Assembly: GCF_009936045.1 (NCBI RefSeq)
Contig: NZ_QWEQ01000020.1
Coordinates: 17,690-81,689, forward strand
Length of the DNA: 64,000 bases
Direction of reading: 5' to 3'
Origin: Emergencia sp. 1XD21-10
Lineage (GTDB): Bacteria; Bacillota; Clostridia; Peptostreptococcales; Anaerovoracaceae
This document shows, piece after piece, positions 16,506 through 23,977 of this stretch. Numbering within the stretch: position 1 is the first letter of the stretch; every line of letters begins with the position of its first letter. Below the pieces are notes generated by a model. That model was not told the origin of the DNA. It did not search any database and worked only from the letters and a program-made list of their open reading frames with translations. Position numbers and translations under genes: made by a program.

Positions 16506-18122
16506 TTACCATGCTGCAATGGTGCCGTCACAGCGGCATTCAGTACCGCCGACATAGACACCGTCTTTTGTCCGCCAGATAATGCCGCCTCTGCCCATGC
16601 CGATACTACTGTTTACGATTTCAATTTGATGACCGCGGTTTTCCAGATTTAGGGCAATGGATGAATTAACTTCTCGTTCCAGCTGGACCTTTTTTTCGCC
16701 AATCCACTGAAAGCGAGGGGCATTGAGACACTCCTGCGGGTTCATATGAAAATCGATGGTATTGACAATGACCTGCAGGTGACCTTGGGGTTGCATGAAT
16801 CCACCCATGACGCCAAAGGGACCGATTGCCTTACCGTCTTTCATGAGAAAGCCGGGGATGATGGTGTGATAAGCCTTTTTTCTGCCGGCAAGACAGTTAT
16901 CACTGTCAGGATCCAGTGAGAAATTAGCTGCTCTGTCCTGCAATGTGATTGCGGTGCCCGGAATGACGATACCGGAACCGAATCTGGCGTAATTGCTTTG
17001 GATAAAGGAAACCATATTGCCGTCTTTATCAGCAGTACAGAAGTATACAGTGCCGCCGCAGCGCGGGTCGCCTGCCTTCGGCATAATGGCAGCTTCGCCG
17101 ATTAGGCTGCGTCTTTTCTCTGCATATTCTTTGGAAAGCAGCTGAGATACTGTTACCTGCATGGATTTCGGGTCGGCGACATATTTCTTGGTATCTACAA
17201 ATGCAAGTTTGATCGCTTCAATCATTTTGTGATAGTTTGCCGCAGTTTCCCGGCAGTCATCTAGCTTCATGTCCTGCAGAATGTTCAGTGCCATCAGCGC
17301 GGTGATGCCGTGACCGTTTGGCGGGATTTCACAGACATCGTAGCCTTTGTAATGGGAGCTGATGGGATTGATCCACTCTGCCTCATAGCTTTGGAAATCT
17401 TCTTCTGTGAAAAGACCTCCAGTTTTTTCTGAGAAGCTGACAATCTGTTTCATGATATCGCCGCGGTAAAAGCTTTCACAGTTTGTTTCTGCCAGCGCGC
17501 GAAGCGTTTTTGCGAAGTCAGGATTCTTAAACATTTCTCCGGCTGCATAAGGCTTGCCTTCTTTTGTGAAATAGTCAAGCCAGGGCTTGAACACGGCAGG
17601 GTTTTCTGCGGCAAGAGGGCTGAATCTTTCAAATTCTTCTGCCCACTGGACGGCGACGGTTTCTGGAATCGGAAAGCCTTCTTCTGCGTAGGAAATGGCA
17701 GGTGCCATTAAGTCTGTCATGGACATTGTGCCAAAGCGACAGCGCATTTTCTCCCAAGCGGAAGGAGCGCCGGGCACCATGGTGGAAAGCCAGCCTTCTT
17801 CCGGCATTTCAGTAAAGCCCGCGCTTTTTACGACTTCTGGCGTCAGCGCTTTTGGCGTAATCCCGCTACCGTTGATGCCGTAAAGTTTGTCGTCATACCA
17901 GATTAGGGCAAAGCAGTCGGAACCCAGCCCATTGCCAGTAGGTTCCAAAAGGGGAAGGGCAGCTGCCATGGAAATTGCGGCATCGATTGCATTACCGCCC
18001 TTTTTTATGGTGTCTATGCCAATTTGCGCGGCAAGGGGCACGGAACTATGCACCATGCCGTTTTTGGCATAGACAATTTGTCTTTTGGAAGGATAGGAAT
18101 AATTGTTGTTGATGAAATCCAT
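16506..18122 (-). CDS. ggt: Gamma-glutamyltransferase family hydrolase
   Basis: The start at 18122 has an ideal AAGGAGG site. The 538-residue protein has the family N-terminus (GGNAIDAAISMAAAL, GNGLGSDCFAL), the processing/catalytic threonine region GGTVYFCTADKDGN and the late GPFGVMGGFMQPQGH. Members self-cleave at that threonine and transfer or hydrolyse gamma-glutamyl groups, for example from glutathione. No signal peptide is evident, so it may be cytoplasmic, like the YwrD-type branch. The first gene of an operon with a carrier and DUF1275 protein, divergent from a Crp/Fnr regulator. Confidence 0.92.
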   Translation of the reverse strand: MDFINNNYSYPSKRQIVYAKNGMVHSSVPLAAQIGIDTIKKGGNAIDAAISMAAALPLLEPTGNGLGSDCFALIWYDDKLYGINGSGITPKALTPEVVKSAGFTEMPEEGWLSTMVPGAPSAWEKMRCRFGTMSMTDLMAPAISYAEEGFPIPETVAVQWAEEFERFSPLAAENPAVFKPWLDYFTKEGKPYAAGEMFKNPDFAKTLRALAETNCESFYRGDIMKQIVSFSEKTGGLFTEEDFQSYEAEWINPISSHYKGYDVCEIPPNGHGITALMALNILQDMKLDDCRETAANYHKMIEAIKLAFVDTKKYVADPKSMQVTVSQLLSKEYAEKRRSLIGEAAIMPKAGDPRCGGTVYFCTADKDGNMVSFIQSNYARFGSGIVIPGTAITLQDRAANFSLDPDSDNCLAGRKKAYHTIIPGFLMKDGKAIGPFGVMGGFMQPQGHLQVIVNTIDFHMNPQECLNAPRFQWIGEKKVQLEREVNSSIALNLENRGHQIEIVNSSIGMGRGGIIWRTKDGVYVGGTECRCDGTIAAW

Positions 18123-18177
18123 AAATTCACCTCCTTGTGAAGTTGATAACAGTATAATCGTAATTTTCAGACTATGC

Positions 18178-18193
18178 TGTAGCAAATGTTACA
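18178..18193. promoter_or_regulatory. Candidate Crp/Fnr-type operator between ggt and its divergent regulator
   Basis: TGTAGC-AAAT-GTTACA is a near-perfect inverted repeat (five of six positions per arm) of the size and form bound by Crp/Fnr proteins. It lies in the intergenic region shared with the Crp/Fnr gene at 18256. Confidence 0.5.
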
Positions 18194-18255
18194 CGCGATA
18201 AATATTTTTTGTGGTATGATAAAAATGGGGAAGTTGATTCATAAGGAGAACTGTT

Positions 18256-18957
18256 ATGATAGATTTAGAAAAATATGAAAAAATGGCGCCGATATTGTTT
18301 TATGAGATGTCTTTATGGGGTAAGGCAATTGAGAACTATCCTGTGCAAAATTTTAAGGCAGGCATACAGATTCGAATACAGGGAGTAGATGAAGGCGATA
18401 TGCTGATTGTTAAAAGCGGGTTTGCACTGATTACAGTGGTCTTGGATGATGGTACAGAGACGATTTCTCATATCGGGGGAGTGGGCTGTGCGTTTGGTTA
18501 TATCAGCGCAATAAGCAGGAAACCTTATCAGACCTCGATTTGCGCTTATACGGACTGCAGCTGCTATGTGATTTCAGGAAGAGATGTACGTTTATTAGTG
18601 GAAGATAATGCTTCATTTGTAAAGAACGCGCTGCGCATTTCTGACATGCAGGGTGATTTATATTTCAACAGGATTACATTGCTTGCGATTCCGCAGTCAC
18701 AAAGCAGACTGCTGACGCTGCTTCTTGGATTTGCGGCGGTATGCGGCAGAAGGAGGGCAGATGATACTGTGACTATTGAACTGGATTTAACCCATCAGAT
18801 ACTCAGCGAAATTCTTCATTTAAATCGAGTTACTGTTTCCAGGTTGATGAGTAATTTTGCCAATGCAGGGGCAGTGGAGAAAATAGGAAGATACTATGTG
18901 CTGAATCTTTCGGTAGTTGAGATATTATTGGATGGAGGGACAAACTGCACGGAATGA
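18256..18957 (+). CDS. Crp/Fnr family transcriptional regulator
   Basis: The 233-residue protein has an N-terminal cyclic-nucleotide-binding-like beta-barrel (about residues 30-130; GIQIRIQGVDEGDMLIVKSG) and a C-terminal winged helix with LTHQILSEILHLNRVTVSRLMSNF (about residues 178-200). The four-cysteine pattern of FNR oxygen sensors is absent, and the usual cAMP-contact arginine/serine pair is not obvious, so the ligand is unknown. It is transcribed away from the ggt operon and probably controls it. AAGGAG precedes the ATG. Confidence 0.9.
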   Translation: MIDLEKYEKMAPILFYEMSLWGKAIENYPVQNFKAGIQIRIQGVDEGDMLIVKSGFALITVVLDDGTETISHIGGVGCAFGYISAISRKPYQTSICAYTDCSCYVISGRDVRLLVEDNASFVKNALRISDMQGDLYFNRITLLAIPQSQSRLLTLLLGFAAVCGRRRADDTVTIELDLTHQILSEILHLNRVTVSRLMSNFANAGAVEKIGRYYVLNLSVVEILLDGGTNCTE

Positions 18958-19012
18958 ATAAAATTTACAATAAAAGGAAAAAATAAAAATATTTTCCTTT
19001 TATGATATAGTG

Positions 19013-19050
19013 TGATATAATACAGATGTTGTCATAACCAATCCGGCAAC
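19013..19050 (+). promoter_or_regulatory. Toxin-gene promoter and 5' stem-loop
   Basis: A TGn-extended TATAAT (19016-19021) predicts a start near 19028. From that base a stem GTTGTC/GGCAAC (19028-19033 and 19045-19050) would form at the very 5' end of the RNA, directly before the ribosome site GGAAGGGAGG. A 5' stem-loop next to the ribosome site is a known feature of Fst-type toxin mRNAs. Confidence 0.55.
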
Positions 19051-19061
19051 GGAAGGGAGGG

Positions 19062-19082
19062 ACACATTTGTTAACTACTTTT
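19062..19082 (+). repeat. Direct repeat copy 1 at the toxin start site
   Basis: ACACATTT-GTTAACTACTTTT overlaps the TTG start codon at 19068. It recurs at 19228-19251 with a three-base CGT insertion. An RNA from the minus strand through copy 2 would be antisense to this copy. Confidence 0.75.
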
Positions 19083-19157
19083 GTTCTTTCTGTAATGGAA
19101 AGTATAATCGCCTACTATATTTGCAAATGGTTAGACAGAAAAGATGACAACAACTAG
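19068..19157 (+). CDS. Small hydrophobic toxin-like peptide (Fst/Ldr-type)
   Basis: Translation from TTG at 19068, eight bases after a GGAAGGGAGG ribosome site, gives a 29-residue peptide. It has a hydrophobic helix (TTFVLSVMESIIAYYI), a WLD motif and a charged tail (RKDDNN). This is the layout of Fst-type type I toxins: one membrane helix, a short cytoplasmic charged C-terminus and no other domain. The gene is followed by a perfect terminator, and a convergent promoter and direct repeat complete a par-like arrangement. It falls below usual annotation length limits. Membrane damage when overproduced is inferred from the family, not shown here. Confidence 0.7.
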   Translation: MLTTFVLSVMESIIAYYICKWLDRKDDNN

Positions 19158-19190
19158 CCTCGAGTGTCTCCTGTCGAAAAAGGAGAAAAG

Positions 19191-19220
19191 AAAACCCGGC
19201 AGCTGCAACTGCCGGGTTTT
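19191..19220. terminator. Shared bidirectional terminator of toxin and antisense RNA
   Basis: A perfect 12-base-pair stem AAAACCCGGCAG/CTGCCGGGTTTT with a six-base loop has T-rich sequence on both strands, so it can end both convergent transcripts. Confidence 0.85.
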
Positions 19221-19227
19221 CTTTTGC

Positions 19228-19251
19228 ACACATTTCGTGTTAACTACTTTT
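19228..19251 (+). repeat. Direct repeat copy 2, within the antisense RNA gene
   Basis: ACACATTT-CGT-GTTAACTACTTTT repeats the toxin start-site sequence at 19062-19082 with a three-base insertion, on the far side of the shared terminator. Confidence 0.75.
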
Positions 19252-19262
19252 TGCCTACTGGC

Positions 19263-19292
19263 ATTATACATCATATCCGACACGAATGTCAA
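19263..19292 (-). promoter_or_regulatory. Consensus promoter for the antisense RNA
   Basis: Minus-strand TTGACA (19292-19287) and TATAAT (19268-19263), both perfect, are 18 bases apart and point toward the toxin gene. No minus-strand protein gene follows, so an RNA product is likely. Confidence 0.8.
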
Positions 19293-19364
19293 CTATACAT
19301 CGCGTTTTATTTTTATATAGAATTTCGCAGCCGACTTTCTTATAATCCACGAAAATGACGCGGA

Positions 19365-19393
19365 TTGATTTATTACGGGAGGGGAAGTATAAT
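19365..19393 (+). promoter_or_regulatory. Promoter for the 148-residue unknown gene
   Basis: TTGATT (19365-19370) and TATAAT (19388-19393) with a 17-base spacer lie about 40 bases before the start at 19436. Confidence 0.65.
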
Positions 19394-19435
19394 AGGATTA
19401 CAAGTATTAACCTAAGTAAAAATATGGAGATAAAG

Positions 19436-19882
19436 ATGAAACGAATCATATGGCGGATTTGGAAATGGCTGCGGGGAGAAAATACAGGAAGACCTGCAGT
19501 TTATATCGGGGAAAAAGGCGACAGTATTAAGGGGGAAAAACAAATTGCACAGCTGTTGGCAGAATATAAGCTGCAGATTACACCGCACGAATATGACTAT
19601 TCGCTTTATGAGAACTATTTAAAAGAGAATTTTGATTTAGAAGAAATTAGTTTGGAAGAAATGATGGAGCAAAATCAAATTCATTTTGAAATCTTTCAAT
19701 TTAATTATAGCAATTGCATCTTTTTTGCAGAGAGTAAGTTCGATCCGATCTTTTTTCGGATTGTAAAGAATCAAAAGAGCGCATGGCTGTACGACCAAGA
19801 GGGAGGGGAATACAGAACCGACTCCGTGAAGTTGCTGAACCTGATTAGTCTCATGCGGTGGAACGAAATCATTGCAGAATAA
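19436..19882 (+). CDS. Hypothetical protein, 148 residues
   Basis: I do not recognise this protein. The start at 19436 is chosen for the GGAG six bases upstream and gives 148 residues. The N-terminus is basic and tryptophan-rich (MKRIIWRIWKWLRGEN), perhaps amphipathic. The rest is soluble, acidic and aromatic-rich, with no membrane segment and no catalytic motif. It has its own promoter and lies right after the toxin-antitoxin-like locus, and 76 bases before the nicotinamidase. It could be a small housekeeping protein of limited distribution. Confidence 0.6.
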   Translation: MKRIIWRIWKWLRGENTGRPAVYIGEKGDSIKGEKQIAQLLAEYKLQITPHEYDYSLYENYLKENFDLEEISLEEMMEQNQIHFEIFQFNYSNCIFFAESKFDPIFFRIVKNQKSAWLYDQEGGEYRTDSVKLLNLISLMRWNEIIAE

Positions 19883-19958
19883 AGGCGGTATCGCATTGAC
19901 CGCCTGGCTTTTTTGATGTAAACTGGAATGCAGAAAGAAAAAAGGAGAAATATAAATC

Positions 19959-20495
19959 ATGGAAAAGAATAAAATTCTGCTGGTCATCGATATGCAGAAG
20001 GATTTCGTAACAGGAGCTTTGGCAAATCAAGAGGCACAGCAGATTATTGAAAATATAAAGAAAAAAATCGAAAGCTATAAAGAGCGCGGCTTGCCGGTAT
20101 TTTTTACAAGGGATACCCATGGCGAGGACTACCTGAATACCCAGGAGGGCAGGTTGCTGCCGGTCCCGCACTGCATCAAGGGCAGCGATGGATGGCAGAT
20201 TATTGATGAACTGGCGGATTACGTAGCCGAAGGAAACACGCTAGACAAACCGTCTTTCGGCTGTCTCGATTTACCAAAGTGGCTTTGCGATAAGCTGGCG
20301 GGAGCATCACCAGCGGAAATTGAACTTTGCGGCGTTTGCACAGATATCTGCGTGATTTCCAACGGAATGATTTTGAAGGCTGCTTATCCTGAGACGCCAA
20401 TTACCGTGGAGGGTTCCTGCTGTGCCGGTGTAACGCCGGAGAGCCATAACAACGCCCTTGAAGCGATGAAAATGTGTCAGATTTTAGTGAGGTAG
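19959..20495 (+). CDS. Cysteine hydrolase, probable nicotinamidase
   Basis: The 178-residue isochorismatase-fold protein has the catalytic triad positions expected of nicotinamidase: Asp in VIDMQKDF, Lys in LDKPSFG and Cys in GVCTDICV. A HCIKGSDGW stretch, which resembles the metal-binding and substrate region, is also present. It would convert nicotinamide to nicotinic acid. It ends four bases before nadE, so the pair probably serves NAD recycling. Other isochorismatase-like hydrolases share the fold, but the context favours nicotinamidase. AAAGGAG precedes the ATG. Confidence 0.82.
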   Translation: MEKNKILLVIDMQKDFVTGALANQEAQQIIENIKKKIESYKERGLPVFFTRDTHGEDYLNTQEGRLLPVPHCIKGSDGWQIIDELADYVAEGNTLDKPSFGCLDLPKWLCDKLAGASPAEIELCGVCTDICVISNGMILKAAYPETPITVEGSCCAGVTPESHNNALEAMKMCQILVR

Positions 20496-20499
20496 AAAG

Positions 20500-21273
20500 A
20501 TGTATCAGTTTGATGTAGAAAAGGTAACGAGGGATGTGATTTCCTGGATTCAGGAATTTTTTGAAGTAAACGGAAAGGATTGCAAGGCAGTTGTTGCCAT
20601 CAGCGGCGGAAAAGACAGTTCTGTGGTAGCTGCACTTTGCGTAGCCGCACTTGGAAAGGACAGAGTGTTCGGTGTGCTTCTGCCAAATGGCGAGCAGGCG
20701 GATATTGACGCGTCTAAGCTGCTGGTATCCCATCTTGGAATAGACCATACTATTATTAATATTAAAGCAGGATTTGACGGACTGCTCGGAGAAATTACAG
20801 ATAAGCTACCTTGTGAGGTGACAAAGCAGACGAGGACCAACCTGCCGGCGAGACTTCGTATGGCGGCAACTTACGCTGTGGCGCAGTCCATGAACGGACG
20901 TGTTGCCAACACCTGCAATTTGTCGGAAGACTGGGTAGGCTATTCTACCAGATATGGCGATGCGGCAGGAGATTTCAGCCCGCTGTCCCATCTTACTGTG
21001 CAGGAAGTCAAAGCCATCGGCGCTTACCTAGGCCTTCCTGAAAAGCTGGTGCAAAAGACTCCAATCGACGGACTTTCAGGGCTTTCCGATGAAGAAAATC
21101 TGGGATTCACTTATGCGGCTCTTGACACTTATATCAGAACCGGTGTTTGTGAAGATGAGGAAGTCAAAGCAAAGATTGACTATAAGCGCAAAACGAACAA
21201 ATTCAAGCTGGAACTGATGCCCTCCTTTGCTTATGACGGACCAGTGATGGCTAAAGATGAGTCTTTGGCATAA
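20500..21273 (+). CDS. nadE: NAD+ synthetase, ammonia-dependent
   Basis: The 257-residue protein has the ATP pyrophosphatase P-loop SGGKDSSVV near the N-terminus. Later motifs are NTCNLSEDWVGYSTRYGD, AAGDFSPLSHLTVQEV and KTPIDGLSG, typical of NadE, which amidates deamido-NAD to NAD. There is no glutaminase domain, so ammonia is the likely nitrogen donor. It is co-transcribed with the nicotinamidase-like gene. Confidence 0.94.
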   Translation: MYQFDVEKVTRDVISWIQEFFEVNGKDCKAVVAISGGKDSSVVAALCVAALGKDRVFGVLLPNGEQADIDASKLLVSHLGIDHTIINIKAGFDGLLGEITDKLPCEVTKQTRTNLPARLRMAATYAVAQSMNGRVANTCNLSEDWVGYSTRYGDAAGDFSPLSHLTVQEVKAIGAYLGLPEKLVQKTPIDGLSGLSDEENLGFTYAALDTYIRTGVCEDEEVKAKIDYKRKTNKFKLELMPSFAYDGPVMAKDESLA

Positions 21274-21342
21274 CTGCAGCCTCCTAGGAGGACCTGATGA
21301 GGACGGTCTCCGGGCTTTCTAAACAGCTGCCCCAAAAGCGGC

Positions 21343-22491
21343 TCAGCGCTGCTTCATATAGTGGATTTTTGAGATGATAGAGATTGTCTCCAGAAAGTCC
21401 ATATCACTTTTTCCATAAGGAATCAGCTCTTTTAGCTTACTGATACGATAGCGGATGGTATTTTCGTGTACGAACATTGCCTCCGCTGTTTTTTTGTAGT
21501 CCATTTCATATTCGGCAAAGATTCGCATGGTGTCAAAAAGACAGGTGTTGTTTTGTGCGTCAGACTTTTGAATCGGCAGCGTGATGTCATTGTAAAATTC
21601 TTCTAGCGCAGGGCTTCCCAAAAAATCCACAAGAATGCGGGCAACACCGAGTTCGCTGTAGTCAATTCGCCCTGCTGCATCAGGTTTGCCGGCAGTAATG
21701 CACAGCAGACTTTCTGAGATTGCTCTGCCCGCATCATCCAGTTTATGGGGATTGCTGACACCAATGCGTGCACCGGGAAAGGCAGTATGGATTTGGTCGG
21801 CAGTGTGCTGTATGGTTTTAGCGGCAGTATCGTTTCTGCTGTCCGGGTAGGAAAGTAGAAACAGGATTCCACCGCGAAATTCTGCAGCAAAATTTCTAAG
21901 GTCGCGAATGATGATAGAGATGAGATTGACAATATCGCTTGGCAGTACATCTGCTTCGGTCTGTGCGAATAGTGCCGTGATATTTTGCTGGAAGGAAGGG
22001 TTAAGTTCTCTCAGAAGATGGTGTTTTTCATCGGCGGAACTGTTGCGGCTTACAATGGTTTCCAGCTTTTCTTCCAGTGTATTTTTCTGCTCCATGGCGA
22101 TTTTACATTCCATAATGCTTGCAATAACCAGAGAATAGGGGGTGCGGCAATTGAGAAAAATGACGGGAAGACCTGCAGCGTCGCAAAGGGCAATTGCATC
22201 TTTTGGCAGCGTATTCATATATTCGTCAAAGACAATGAGTGCAGCGCCTTTTTGTGAAATCAGATAGTCCAGCGTATGCATGATGTAAGAAGTATCGTCT
22301 TTCCCATAGTAAAAGAAGGTCAGATAGACATCGCCGGGAAAAAGCTGAATATCTGTATCAATCTCACTGATGGGATTGTCGTAGATATTGATATAGTGAA
22401 TTTCATTCAGGAGCCCGCTTTTGCCTGCAACCAGACGGTAGCCGCTGAAGATATCCAGGTTCAGGATGTCTGAAACGGTGATTTTTTTCAT
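21343..22491 (-). CDS. PucR family transcriptional regulator
   Basis: The 382-residue protein has an N-terminal PucR-like domain (about residues 1-125; ITVSDILNLDIFSGYRLVAG) and a C-terminal helix-turn-helix, DYKKTAEAMFVHENTIRYRI (about residues 333-352), as in purine-catabolism activators. It is transcribed divergently from a permease, DUF917, racemase and peptidase operon and probably activates it in response to a nitrogen compound. The middle region is a GGDEF-like fold common in this family, without a catalytic motif that I can see. Confidence 0.88.
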   Translation of the reverse strand: MKKITVSDILNLDIFSGYRLVAGKSGLLNEIHYINIYDNPISEIDTDIQLFPGDVYLTFFYYGKDDTSYIMHTLDYLISQKGAALIVFDEYMNTLPKDAIALCDAAGLPVIFLNCRTPYSLVIASIMECKIAMEQKNTLEEKLETIVSRNSSADEKHHLLRELNPSFQQNITALFAQTEADVLPSDIVNLISIIIRDLRNFAAEFRGGILFLLSYPDSRNDTAAKTIQHTADQIHTAFPGARIGVSNPHKLDDAGRAISESLLCITAGKPDAAGRIDYSELGVARILVDFLGSPALEEFYNDITLPIQKSDAQNNTCLFDTMRIFAEYEMDYKKTAEAMFVHENTIRYRISKLKELIPYGKSDMDFLETISIISKIHYMKQR

Positions 22492-22602
22492 TTTTTTCCT
22501 CTTTTCGACAGTGTTATATGTATAAATTATAAATGAATCCCGGGAAAAAGCAATAACGAATTGTGAAATTTACAAAAATAAGCTTTCTTTCTTAGGCTTT
22601 TC

Positions 22603-22635
22603 GATAATGACAAGTTATCAGAAAATTGATATGAT
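22603..22635 (+). promoter_or_regulatory. Promoter and inverted repeat of the permease operon
   Basis: ATGACA (22607-22612) and TATGAT (22630-22635) have a 17-base spacer. GATAA-N7-TTATC (22603-22619) straddles the -35, a plausible site for the divergent PucR activator. The rest of the 22492-22602 interval is AT-rich with no clear riboswitch. Confidence 0.5.
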
Positions 22636-22665
22636 TGGTGCAATCAAAGAAAAGGAGTTTTTACT

Positions 22666-23946
22666 ATGCTAGAAGAAAACAAAAAGTCAATGGAAGACTT
22701 TGCTCTAGAGAGAGTAAAGCCTGAAGACCGAAAAGGGTGGGTTTCACTGGCTGCTGTGCAGACAGGACTGTTTATCTGCGTTCCGAGCCTTCTGCTGGGT
22801 GCAATTCTGTCGGCATCTATGCCGCTGTGGCAAGCCCTTGCAGCGGGAATTATCGGGTATCTGCTTACGATTCTCATCTCTTTCTTTCTGGGGATGCAGG
22901 GAGCAGATTTGGGGATTCCCAGTGCGGTGATTACCTGCTCAACTTTTGGAACGAAGGGAGCCAGAATTTTAATCAGTTCGCTGCTGGCAATTTCCATGAT
23001 TGGCTGGTTCGGCATCAACTGCAACGTATGTGGCGATGCATTTTCTAACCTGATGAAAATTGCAACCGGCTTAGAAATTCCAGTAACCATATCCTCTATC
23101 ATCTGGGGTGTGATTATGCTTCTGAGTGCTGTGTTCGGTATGAATGCGCTGAAAAAGCTGGATTCCGTTTCCATTCCGCTGCTGGTTATCATCATGGTGC
23201 TGGGTACTGTGATGGCATTTAGAAAGTTTGGGTCTGGCGGGCTTTCTGTAGAGGTAGAACAGTCCATGACTATGATTCAGGGCATCGGTCTTTCCTTCAG
23301 CTTTACGGCAGTGGCTGCTGTCACTTGTTCTGATATTACCAGATTTCAGAAGAGCAGAAAGGAAACTATCAAATCCACTTTCTGGGGAATACTTCCAGCG
23401 GCTATTTTTACGCTGGTTTTGGGAATTCTCATGACAAAGGTAGCAAACGATTACGACATTTCGTCTGTACTGGCAACAGTGGGACTGCCGTTTCTGGGCA
23501 TTATTGTGCTGATTCTGGCAACCTGGACCACGAATTCCCTCAATGCCTATTCTGCGGGACTGGATGTGGTGATGACCTTTAATCTGCCGGATAACAAGAG
23601 AAAGCTGGCGACCTTGGTGACCGGTCTTGTAGGCATCGTCCTGGCAGTACTGGGCATTCTGGGACACATTGAATCGTTCCTGAGCCTGCTGTCCTATGTG
23701 TTCTCCGCCATGGGCGGCGTCATGATGGCGGACTACTGGATTGTCGGAAAAGGGAAACCGGAAAGCTGGCACAGAGTGGAAGGCTTCAACTGGACTGGTA
23801 TTATTTCGACGGTAATCGCTATTGCCATTGCAGCTTTTGTGGTGAAAGTTGACTACTCTGGTTTGCTCTGGGGACTCATCGTTTACCTGATTGTTGAAAA
23901 ATTCATTCCGTCAAAGTCGAGAGAGCTGGACGGAACAGTGGAATAA
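22666..23946 (+). CDS. Cytosine/purine permease (NCS1, CodB-like)
   Basis: The 426-residue membrane protein has about twelve hydrophobic segments and NCS1-family features: a hydrophilic N-terminus ending in RKGWVSLAAVQTG, GMQGADLGIPSAVITCSTFG and ATWTTNSLNAYSAGLDV. Relatives import cytosine, purines, allantoin or hydantoins with sodium or protons. The operon with a DUF917 protein and a hydantoin racemase suggests a hydantoin-like or related ring substrate rather than cytosine; this is inference. Confidence 0.88.
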   Translation: MLEENKKSMEDFALERVKPEDRKGWVSLAAVQTGLFICVPSLLLGAILSASMPLWQALAAGIIGYLLTILISFFLGMQGADLGIPSAVITCSTFGTKGARILISSLLAISMIGWFGINCNVCGDAFSNLMKIATGLEIPVTISSIIWGVIMLLSAVFGMNALKKLDSVSIPLLVIIMVLGTVMAFRKFGSGGLSVEVEQSMTMIQGIGLSFSFTAVAAVTCSDITRFQKSRKETIKSTFWGILPAAIFTLVLGILMTKVANDYDISSVLATVGLPFLGIIVLILATWTTNSLNAYSAGLDVVMTFNLPDNKRKLATLVTGLVGIVLAVLGILGHIESFLSLLSYVFSAMGGVMMADYWIVGKGKPESWHRVEGFNWTGIISTVIAIAIAAFVVKVDYSGLLWGLIVYLIVEKFIPSKSRELDGTVE

Positions 23947-23977
23947 TTTAGAAGAATTTTGATTGGAGGATAGAATT

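Larger units (their letters stand above)
19190..19256 (-). ncRNA. Predicted antisense antitoxin RNA
   Basis: The consensus promoter at 19263-19292 would start an RNA near 19256 running leftward to the terminator palindrome at 19191-19220, giving roughly 65 nucleotides. Its 5' part carries AAAGTAGTTAAC and AAATGTGT, complementary to the toxin mRNA around its start codon (19062-19082). Its 3' part is complementary to the toxin mRNA terminator. This matches the design of RNA II of the enterococcal par locus. Boundaries are predictions. Confidence 0.6.

Noticed and set aside
22492..22602. Possible purine riboswitch upstream of the permease
   Set aside because: No conserved purine-riboswitch core or paired loops could be recognised.
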